From DATAEK01 sp036258055 (GTDB lineage: Bacteria > Acidobacteriota > Vicinamibacteria > Vicinamibacterales > 2-12-FULL-66-21): a DNA stretch of 22,265 nucleotides. The notes beneath the pieces were generated by a model. It searched no databases, was not told where the DNA came from, and worked only from the letters and a program-made list of their open reading frames with translations. The position numbers and the translations under genes were made by a program. Shown in pieces: positions 7,620 through 14,804 of this stretch (position 1 is its first letter; each line of letters opens with the position of its first letter). Where the stretch lies: assembly GCA_036258055.1 (NCBI GenBank), contig DATAEK010000033.1:1-22265 (forward strand), written 5' to 3'.

Positions 7620-8663
7620 TTGGTTGAGCTCTGGTTTGCGATCGCATCCGTGATGATGACGGCGTACGTCGTTCTCGACGGGTTCGACTTCGGCGCCGGC
7701 GTCCTGCACCCCTACGTCGCGCGAACCGATCGCGAGCGGCGTCAGGTGCTGGCAGCAATCGGTCCTTTCTGGGACGGCAACGAAGTCTGGCTGCTCGCGA
7801 CGGGTGGCGCGCTGTTCGTCGCGTTCCCGCCGGTCCTCGCGTCGGGCCTGTCGGGGTTCTATTTCGCCATCTTCCTCGTGCTGTGGTCGCTCATCCTGCG
7901 CGGGATCTCGATCGAATTCCGGAGCCACATCGAGCATCCGCTGTGGCGGAGCGCGTGGGACTTCACCTTCAACGTGGGCAGCACGCTGCTGCCCGTACTG
8001 TTTGGCGCTGCGCTGGGGAATCTGCTGCGCGGTCTTCCGATTGATTCGGACGGGAACTTTTCGCTCGGGCTGTTCACCGATTTCACGGCACGGCCGCCCG
8101 TGGGGATCCTCGACTGGTACACCCTCTTCGCCGGTGTGTTTGGTCTGCTGGCGATCGGCGGTCACGGGGCGACGTTCCTCGCGTGGAAGACCGATGGCGA
8201 CGTTCAAACGCGCAGCCGGAGGGCGGGCATCTGGCTCTATGGTGCCGTGTCACTGCTGTGGCCGCTGATGACGGCTCTCACCTGGTTCGTGAACGCGGAT
8301 CTCTTCCGCGCAATGCCGGGCAGGCCTCTGGGTTGGCTGTCGGGGCTCGTCGCGTTCGGCGGACTCGTATCGGTCAGCTTTGGCCTTCGCCGCCGGCGGG
8401 ATCTCCAGGCGTTCCTCGGATCGTGTGCCTTTCTGGCCGGCATGCTGGCGGCGACGGCTGCGTGCGTGTTCCCGGTCATGTTGAGAGGGCTCGACGGCGC
8501 CCACTCGTTGACGGCGTACAACGCGAGCGTGCCCGTCGCGAGCCTGCGTACGGCGTTTGCGTGGTGGATAATCGGATTTCCGCTGGCAGTCGCGTACTTC
8601 GTCGCGCTGTTCCGGATACACCGCGGCAAGGCCGTCGCTGCGAGCGCGAGGGAAGGATACTGA
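7620..8663 (+). CDS. cydB: Cytochrome bd ubiquinol oxidase subunit II
   Basis: Subunit II of the bd oxidase, 347 residues with about eight membrane helices. It pairs with subunit I and stabilises the haem and quinol sites. The N-terminus carries the family signature YVVLDGFDFGAG, followed by FWDGNEVWLLATGGALFVAFP and a helix with LRGISIEFR. The length is close to the family norm of 335-380. Translation starts at TTG 7620, three bases after the cydA stop, with a strong ribosome binding site, so the two subunits are probably translationally coupled. The stop (8661-8663) is one base from the stop of the convergent glucokinase gene (8665-8667), and no terminator hairpin was found between them. 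Confidence 0.95.
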   Translation: MVELWFAIASVMMTAYVVLDGFDFGAGVLHPYVARTDRERRQVLAAIGPFWDGNEVWLLATGGALFVAFPPVLASGLSGFYFAIFLVLWSLILRGISIEFRSHIEHPLWRSAWDFTFNVGSTLLPVLFGAALGNLLRGLPIDSDGNFSLGLFTDFTARPPVGILDWYTLFAGVFGLLAIGGHGATFLAWKTDGDVQTRSRRAGIWLYGAVSLLWPLMTALTWFVNADLFRAMPGRPLGWLSGLVAFGGLVSVSFGLRRRRDLQAFLGSCAFLAGMLAATAACVFPVMLRGLDGAHSLTAYNASVPVASLRTAFAWWIIGFPLAVAYFVALFRIHRGKAVAASAREGY

Positions 8664-8664
8664 T

Positions 8665-9423
8665 TCAGGCGGCGCGCGCCATTCGCCGTCGCGGCTTCAC
8701 CGGACCTGAGCGAGGCGGACCCACCACATGCGCCGAACCGGTCACGAGAGTCCGCCGCTGTCGATGCGCGGGCGCGTCCCACAGTCGCAGTCCACCGAGT
8801 ACGGCGTCATGGTTGTCGCCGACGCGAACTCCAGGCGGCAGCGCTTTGAGTTTTTTCGTCTGCCCTCCGCCGAGCACGACGTAGTCGGCTTGCAGGCCCG
8901 CTTTCAGCAACGCCACGACCGCGTGCACGTGGCGGGTCCACTTCCTGCGGCCGAGTCGAATGAAGCCGCGCATGCCGACGTAGTCCTCGTAGGTGAGACC
9001 GCGCCGATACGGCAGGTGCGCGAGCTCGAGTGGCATCAGGACCCCTTCGGCGACAAGCGCTGAGCCAAGGCCCGTTCCGAGGCCCAGAAACAACATTCGC
9101 CCGCCCGCATACGCGCCGAGCGCCTGCATCGCCGCGTCGTTGACGATCTTCACTGGCGCGCCGAATGCCTTCCCGAAGTCGAAACGCATCCAGCCGCCAC
9201 TCAGGTTGTGCGGTTCGTGTGCTGGCCGGCCGTGCTTGACGACACCCGGGTAGCCGATCGACACCGCGTCGTATTTCCAGCCCGCGACGGCCTCGCGCAC
9301 CGCAGCCGCCATTCGGGCCGCCGTCATCGTTTTGCCGGACGGAATCTTAATCGGCACCCGGCGCCCTGAGGTGCCGATCTTGATGTTGGTGCCGCCAATG
9401 TCGACGACGAGGATGTGTTTCAT
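8665..9423 (-). CDS. ROK-family glucokinase, polyphosphate-glucokinase-like
   Basis: A 252-residue sugar kinase that probably makes glucose 6-phosphate. The phosphate-binding motif VDIGGTNIKIG is at residues 7-17, SIGYPGVV follows, VNDAAMQALG holds the catalytic Asp, and FLGLGTGLGSALV forms the second phosphate loop. The late motifs YEDYVG, RRKWTRHV and LGGGQTKKL, and the absence of the ROK zinc-binding Cys cluster, match PpgK-type enzymes, which use polyphosphate or ATP. The donor cannot be told from sequence. The C-terminus is a basic tail of about 40 residues. Its ATG overlaps the zwf stop by 4 nt (ATGA, 9420-9423), so translation is probably coupled. It is the last gene of the tkt operon. 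Confidence 0.85.
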   Translation of the reverse strand: MKHILVVDIGGTNIKIGTSGRRVPIKIPSGKTMTAARMAAAVREAVAGWKYDAVSIGYPGVVKHGRPAHEPHNLSGGWMRFDFGKAFGAPVKIVNDAAMQALGAYAGGRMLFLGLGTGLGSALVAEGVLMPLELAHLPYRRGLTYEDYVGMRGFIRLGRRKWTRHVHAVVALLKAGLQADYVVLGGGQTKKLKALPPGVRVGDNHDAVLGGLRLWDAPAHRQRRTLVTGSAHVVGPPRSGPVKPRRRMARAA

Positions 9424-10796
9424 TGCGGTGTGTTCCAGCCGCCCACTTCGGCGACGAGCCTATCCGCCTGTGGAGGACCCCAGGATCCCGGTTCGTACTC
9501 GAACATCTGGCCGGGGTCGGCAATCAACGGATCCACGATGGCCCACGCCGCTTCCACCACATCCTGCCGCGCGAAGAGCGTCGCGTCACCGACCATCGCA
9601 TCGCCGAGCAGGCGCTCGTAGTCGCCGAGACGCATGTCTACGGGCTGCTCGACCACGGAAAGTTCCACGTGTTGCCCGGCCATGCCTTCACCGGGCCGCT
9701 TTGCTCGCGCCCCGATGGCGATGGCGACTTGCGGGTTGAGGCGGAAGCGAACGTAGTTGCCGACAGCAGGGGTCGCCTCTGTGAAGACGACCTGTGGCGG
9801 GACCTTGAGCTCGACGAAGACTTCGGTGGCCGTCATCTTGAGGCACTTGCCGGCGCGCACATAGAAGGGAACGCCCTCCCATCGCCAGGAGTCCACGTCG
9901 AGCCGAAGCGCCGCGTAGGTGGAGACAGGCGAGTTCTTGGCGACGCCGGGCTCGTCCCGATAACCGCGGAACTGGCCGCGCGTGATCTTCTGCGCGTTCA
10001 TGGGTCGGATCGTGCGCAGCACCTTGGCCTGCTCGTCTCGGATGGCTTCGGCATACGTTGACGACGGCGCTTCCATCGCGAGATAGCTCACGATCTGCAG
10101 CAGGTGATTCTGGATCACGTCCCGGATGACACCGGTCTCGTCGTAGAACTTGCCGCGCCCCTTCACGCCGAAGCTCTCGGCCATCGTGATCTGCACGTTC
10201 TCGACGTAGTGCCGGTTCCAGATCGGCTCGAGGAACGCGTTGGCAAATCGGAAGTACAGAATGTTCTGAACCGCCTCTTTCCCGAGGTAATGGTCGATGC
10301 GAAAGATGTCGGATTCCGGAAAGAACTCGTGGAGGATGCGGTTCAGTTCCTTTGCCGACGCCAGGTCGCGCCCGAACGGTTTTTCGACGACCACGCGCGC
10401 GTTGGTCGTGCAGGCAGCCTGGGCGAGCTGTCCGATGACGGTTCCGAACATGCTCGGCGGAATCGCGAGGTAGTGGGCCGGACAGTTGCGGTTGCCGAGC
10501 TCCGCCCGCAGCCTCGTGAACGTGTCGGGGTCGTTGTAGTCGCCATCGATGTAGCGAAGCTGCGACACTAGCTTGGCGAACGCTTCCGGATCCTCGCCGC
10601 CGCCGTTTTCAGTCACGGACGCGCGGGCCCGCTCCACGAGCTGATCGAGCGTCCACGACGACTTGGCGACGCCGACGACTATGAAGTCCAGTTTGCCGCG
10701 CCGCGCCATGGCCTGAAGCGCGGGGAAGATTTTCTTGTAAGCGAGGTCGCCGCTGGCGCCGAAGAAGACGAGGGCGTCGGACCGTTGTTTGTCCAT
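9420..10796 (-). CDS. zwf: Glucose-6-phosphate 1-dehydrogenase
   Basis: First enzyme of the oxidative pentose phosphate pathway: glucose 6-phosphate plus NAD(P)+ to 6-phosphogluconolactone. It has 458 residues, slightly below the common 480-510. The coenzyme motif GASGDLA (13-19), EKPFGRD (138-144) and the substrate-binding and catalytic signature RIDHYLGKE (166-174, His169) are intact. A later substrate-site segment reads FYVRAGK. It starts 4 nt after the gnd stop and overlaps the glucokinase start by 4 nt. Its own ribosome binding site is weak, so coupling to gnd is likely. No 6-phosphogluconolactonase gene lies nearby, so that step is encoded elsewhere or is spontaneous. Confidence 0.96.
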   Translation of the reverse strand: MDKQRSDALVFFGASGDLAYKKIFPALQAMARRGKLDFIVVGVAKSSWTLDQLVERARASVTENGGGEDPEAFAKLVSQLRYIDGDYNDPDTFTRLRAELGNRNCPAHYLAIPPSMFGTVIGQLAQAACTTNARVVVEKPFGRDLASAKELNRILHEFFPESDIFRIDHYLGKEAVQNILYFRFANAFLEPIWNRHYVENVQITMAESFGVKGRGKFYDETGVIRDVIQNHLLQIVSYLAMEAPSSTYAEAIRDEQAKVLRTIRPMNAQKITRGQFRGYRDEPGVAKNSPVSTYAALRLDVDSWRWEGVPFYVRAGKCLKMTATEVFVELKVPPQVVFTEATPAVGNYVRFRLNPQVAIAIGARAKRPGEGMAGQHVELSVVEQPVDMRLGDYERLLGDAMVGDATLFARQDVVEAAWAIVDPLIADPGQMFEYEPGSWGPPQADRLVAEVGGWNTPQ

Positions 10797-10800
10797 GCGC

Positions 10801-11811
10801 CTACTTTTTCTCGACGTGGCCGCCGAAGCCGAAGCGCATGGCCGACAGTACCTTGTTCTGGAAGAGATCCAGGTTTCGCGAGGCGAATCGCTCGAAGAGC
10901 GAGGCGGTCAGGACGAGCGCCGGCACACCCTCGTCGTTGGCGGCCGCCACTGTCCATCGCCCCTCTCCTGAATCCGCCACGTTGCCACCGAACCTCTCCA
11001 GGACCGGATCGGAGGCCAGCGCCTGCGCGGTCAGATCGAGCAGCCAGGAGCTGACGACGCTACCCCGGCGCCACAACTCGGTGATGTCGGCAAGGTTGAA
11101 GTCGTACTGGTAGTGCTCGGGATTACGAAGCGGCGTCGTCTCGGCATCCTTCTCGTGCGAGCGCTTGCCGATGTCGGCATTCTTCAGGATGTTCAAGCCT
11201 TCGGCGTAGGCTGCCATCAGCCCGTACTCGATGCCGTTGTGGACCATCTTCACGAAGTGCCCCGCGCCTGACGGACCGCAGTGCAGGTACCCGTTCTCTG
11301 CCGTCCCGCCAAGCTTCTCGCGGCCGGGCGTTCGCGGGATGTCTCCGGGTCCGGGCGCGAGCGTCCTGAAGATCGGATCGAGCCGCCTCACGACATCCGT
11401 CTCACCGCCGATCATCAGACAGTAGCCGCGCTCGCGGCCCCAGACGCCGCCGCTCGTGCCCATGTCGACGTAGTGGATCCCTTTCGGCTGCAGGCGCTTC
11501 GCGCGCGCGATGTCGTCGTGGTAATGCGAATTGCCGCCGTCGATGATCACGTCGTCCCGGTCCAGGTGCGGCACGAGCTTGTCGATGATCGAGTCCACGA
11601 TTGCCGCGGGGACCATCAGGCAGACCGCTCGCGGCTTCGACAGCTTGTTCAGGAAGTCCTCGATCGACGAGGAGCCAGTCGCGCCTTCCTTCGCGAGGCC
11701 GGCAACGGCGTCCGCCGAGACGTCCTGAACGACGCAGGCGTGGCCACCCTGCATAAGACGCCGCACCATGTTCGCGCCCATCCGTCCGAGACCGATCATT
11801 CCGAGCTGCAT
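10801..11811 (-). CDS. gnd: 6-phosphogluconate dehydrogenase, decarboxylating, short NAD-type
   Basis: Oxidises and decarboxylates 6-phosphogluconate to ribulose 5-phosphate. At 336 residues it belongs to the short class (about 300-340, against about 470 for the E. coli type). The dinucleotide motif is GLGRMG (7-12). The second beta strand ends VVQDVS, with Asp30 where NADP enzymes have an Asn-Arg pair, so NAD+ preference is likely. Substrate-site motifs GTSGG (118-122) and HCGPSGAGHFVKMVHNGIEYG (177-197; Lys188 probably catalytic) are intact. The start at 11811 is chosen because MQLGMIGLG begins the fold there and AGAAGGA precedes it at 7 nt. An in-frame ATG at 11835 would add eight residues. 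Confidence 0.94.
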   Translation of the reverse strand: MQLGMIGLGRMGANMVRRLMQGGHACVVQDVSADAVAGLAKEGATGSSSIEDFLNKLSKPRAVCLMVPAAIVDSIIDKLVPHLDRDDVIIDGGNSHYHDDIARAKRLQPKGIHYVDMGTSGGVWGRERGYCLMIGGETDVVRRLDPIFRTLAPGPGDIPRTPGREKLGGTAENGYLHCGPSGAGHFVKMVHNGIEYGLMAAYAEGLNILKNADIGKRSHEKDAETTPLRNPEHYQYDFNLADITELWRRGSVVSSWLLDLTAQALASDPVLERFGGNVADSGEGRWTVAAANDEGVPALVLTASLFERFASRNLDLFQNKVLSAMRFGFGGHVEKK

Positions 11812-11868
11812 GCCGATATCCTTCTGTTGATACAACGCGCGCGTGTCTTTCAGGCGCTTTCGCGCGTT

Positions 11869-14757
11869 CTACGCCAGCGCCTTGTCGATCGCCGCATCGA
11901 GCGTGCGCAGCCCGGCGGCGACATCCGAGCCGAGGTGGATTCTGAGCGCACGGCGGTTGCGCTCCGCCAGCACCTGGAAATCGCCGCGCGCCTGCGCCGC
12001 CTTGACGAGGCCGAAGGTGTACTTCTGTCCCGGCACCGGCAAGTCCTGCGCGTCGTCACAGGTAATCTGCAGGAACACGCCGCTGTTGGGGCCGCCCTTG
12101 TAGCCCTGACCGGTCGAGTGCAGGAATCGCGGGCCGAAGCCGAGGCAGGTCGCGACTCTCTTCCGGTCGCGTACCTGATGGCGGGTGCGCTGAAGCGCAG
12201 CTTCGTGAGCGGCGTTCATCTCCACGTACCCGAGCAGCGCGAAGTAGTCACCCTGACCGAGACGGGCGAGATGGGCCCTGAGGTACGAGGTCAGCGACGG
12301 TGACGCGCCCGCGGCACTCTTGAGCGCGTCGGCATTCTTCGCGTCGGCAAAGAGCTTGACCCCATCGCTCTCGAAGAACGGGGCTTCGGACGGAAGCTTC
12401 CCGGTTTTCTCGTACTCGCTCGTCAGCGACTTCGTCGCGATCTTGCTGGCCTCGACATCCGGCTGATTGAACGGATTGATGCCGATCACCGCGCCGGCGA
12501 TGGCCGTGGCGATTTCCCAGCGGACGAACTCCTCGCTGAGGTCGTACTTCGTCGCCACGCGAATCGTCACGACCGGTTTTCCGGCTTTCTCCAACGCCGC
12601 CACCGCGGCGTCCTGCGCGGCGTCAGGCGCATCTTCGAGACGCAGGTAGGCGAACACGCGATCGTCCCCGTACACCGGCGGTGCGCCGACGGCTTCGCGA
12701 TCGACGGGGATGATCCCCTTTCCCTGCTTGCCCGTGGACTCGGCGATGAGCTGCTCCAGCCAGGCGCCGAGATCGTAAATGCCGGGTGACGCGATCAGCG
12801 TCAGCTTGTCGGCGCCTTGATTGGCCGCGATGCCGAGGATCGTGCCGAGCACGAGCCCGGGGTTCTCGTCCGCGGGCACACCCGGCGCGCAGGCGTGCAG
12901 CATGCGCTCGGCCTCGTCCAGCAGTTTCGCCACGTCAAGTCCCATGACCGCGGCCGGAACCATGCCGAAATTCGAGAGTGCCGAGTAGCGGCCACCGATG
13001 CTCTTCACGCCGGCGAAGATGTGTCGGAATCCGTCCGCCCGCGCTTCCTTTTCCAGGTTCGATCCTGGATCGGTCACGGCGATGAATCGGCTGCCTGCCT
13101 GGTCCGAACCAAGGGCTCGCTTCACGCGATCGAAGAAGTACGCCTTGAAAATGTTCGGCTCGAGCGTGGAGCCCGACTTGCTCGAGACGATGAACAGCGT
13201 GCGCGCGAGATCGAGCTTGGCCTCGAGCGTGCGGATCTGCGCCGGGTCGGTGGAGTCCAGCACGAAGAGTTCGGGCGAGCCGCCAATCCTGCCGAATGTC
13301 TCCTTCCACACCTCAGGACACAAGCTGGAGCCGCCCATGCCGAGCAACACGGCGTGGGTGAGGCCCTCTTTGCGGACTTCCTGCTGGAGATCGAGCAGTC
13401 TCTGTTCGTTCTCGATCTGCTGATCCACGATGCCGAGCCATCCAATCCAGTTCGCCTCGTCACTACCGGTCCAGAGCGACGCATCGCCCGCAAAAAGACG
13501 CCGGGTGCCGCCGTCTGTGTCCCACGCCTTCAGACGCTCGGACACTTTCGCCTGAAGTGTCGGCGGCAGCGAGTACTTCTGCGTGTTGATTCGCGCCTTG
13601 TTGGCGTCGCGCGAGCGACGTTCGACCGCGCCCAGCAGCTTCGTGAACGGCTCCACGAACTTGCTGACGCCGTCGGTGAGCAGGTCATCGGTCACCTGAC
13701 GCAGCGAGATGCCGGATTTTTCGAGATCGTCCAGCAGCTGCATCGCGTCGGCGACGTCCTCCTCGAGGCTGGCGCGCGGACGGCCGTGATCGCGAAACGC
13801 GGAGAGCGTTGCCGGAGGGACGGTGTTGACGGTGTCTGGTCCGATCAGCTCTTCGACGTAGAGCACGTCGCTGTAGTGCGGGTTCTTGCTCCCGGTGCTC
13901 GCCCACAGGACACGCTGCCGCTGCGCACCTTTGGCGTGCAGTGCTTCCCAGCGCGGGCCGGCAAAGATTCGCTTGTAGCTCTGATACGCGAGCTTGGCGT
14001 TGGCGATCGCCACCTTGCCGGCGAGGCCTTCGAGGCGTGCTTTCTCGGCTCCGGTCGCCGTCTTCAGCTTCACGTCGACGAGGTGGTCGACGACGGTGTC
14101 GATGCGGCTCACGAAAAAGCTCGCGACGCTGGCGACGTGATTCAGCGGCTGACCCGCGGCGGCACGCGCCTCCAGACCCTCGATGAACGCCTGCGCAACG
14201 ACCTCGTACGCATCGCGCGCGAAGAGCAGCGTCACGTTGACGTTGATCCCTTCACCGATGAGCGTGCGGATCGCGGGCAGTCCGGCCGGCGTCGCCGGCA
14301 CCTTGATCATGACGTTCGGCCGCGCCACCGTCTTCCACAGCTGACGCGCTTCCGCGAGCGTGCCGTTGGTGTCGTTCGCCAGATCCGGCGAGACCTCGAG
14401 GCTGACGTACCCGTCGTGGGAACCGGTGCGATCGTAAACAGGACGGAGCACGTCCGCCGCGTCCTGGATGTCCTTGATCGCGAGCCGCTCGTACACGGCT
14501 TTGGCGCCGAGGCCGGGATGCTGGTCCGTGATCTCCTGAATCGCCGTCGCATAGTCGTCGCTGCCGTCGATGGCTTTCTCGAAGATCGCGGGGTTCGAGG
14601 TCACGCCGCCCAGGCCGTCATCGTCCACGAGGCGCTTCAACTCGCCACTCGCAATCAGGCTCCGCCGGATGAAGTCCAGCCACACCGACTGGCCGAACTG
14701 CTTGAGGGCGGCCACCGGATTCACGGCGGCCGAGGTACCTGAAGTCGGATTGGTCAT
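11869..14757 (-). CDS. tal-pgi: Bifunctional transaldolase / glucose-6-phosphate isomerase
   Basis: A 962-residue fusion. Residues 1 to about 375 are a TalB-type transaldolase: GVTSNPAIFE (51-60), IKVPAT (151-156, Lys152 forming the Schiff base), HVASVASFFVSRID (207-220) and LWASTGSKN. The rest is a phosphoglucose isomerase: GMGGSSL, SSKSGSTLEPN, TDPGS, GGRYSALSNFG and a C-terminal TGQGYKGGPNSG. The fusion exchanges sedoheptulose 7-phosphate and glyceraldehyde 3-phosphate for erythrose 4-phosphate and fructose 6-phosphate, then isomerises the latter to glucose 6-phosphate, feeding zwf. Such fusions are known in several phyla. ATG 14757 is chosen because homology begins there and GGAAGAGAG lies upstream. 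The frame stays open to 15117, but that part only overlaps tkt. It lies 47 nt after tkt and 57 nt before gnd. Confidence 0.95.
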   Translation of the reverse strand: MTNPTSGTSAAVNPVAALKQFGQSVWLDFIRRSLIASGELKRLVDDDGLGGVTSNPAIFEKAIDGSDDYATAIQEITDQHPGLGAKAVYERLAIKDIQDAADVLRPVYDRTGSHDGYVSLEVSPDLANDTNGTLAEARQLWKTVARPNVMIKVPATPAGLPAIRTLIGEGINVNVTLLFARDAYEVVAQAFIEGLEARAAAGQPLNHVASVASFFVSRIDTVVDHLVDVKLKTATGAEKARLEGLAGKVAIANAKLAYQSYKRIFAGPRWEALHAKGAQRQRVLWASTGSKNPHYSDVLYVEELIGPDTVNTVPPATLSAFRDHGRPRASLEEDVADAMQLLDDLEKSGISLRQVTDDLLTDGVSKFVEPFTKLLGAVERRSRDANKARINTQKYSLPPTLQAKVSERLKAWDTDGGTRRLFAGDASLWTGSDEANWIGWLGIVDQQIENEQRLLDLQQEVRKEGLTHAVLLGMGGSSLCPEVWKETFGRIGGSPELFVLDSTDPAQIRTLEAKLDLARTLFIVSSKSGSTLEPNIFKAYFFDRVKRALGSDQAGSRFIAVTDPGSNLEKEARADGFRHIFAGVKSIGGRYSALSNFGMVPAAVMGLDVAKLLDEAERMLHACAPGVPADENPGLVLGTILGIAANQGADKLTLIASPGIYDLGAWLEQLIAESTGKQGKGIIPVDREAVGAPPVYGDDRVFAYLRLEDAPDAAQDAAVAALEKAGKPVVTIRVATKYDLSEEFVRWEIATAIAGAVIGINPFNQPDVEASKIATKSLTSEYEKTGKLPSEAPFFESDGVKLFADAKNADALKSAAGASPSLTSYLRAHLARLGQGDYFALLGYVEMNAAHEAALQRTRHQVRDRKRVATCLGFGPRFLHSTGQGYKGGPNSGVFLQITCDDAQDLPVPGQKYTFGLVKAAQARGDFQVLAERNRRALRIHLGSDVAAGLRTLDAAIDKALA

Positions 14758-14804
14758 GATGGTTCTCTCTTCCGGAACGTCGGACGCATCCGCGGTACGG
14801 CGTT

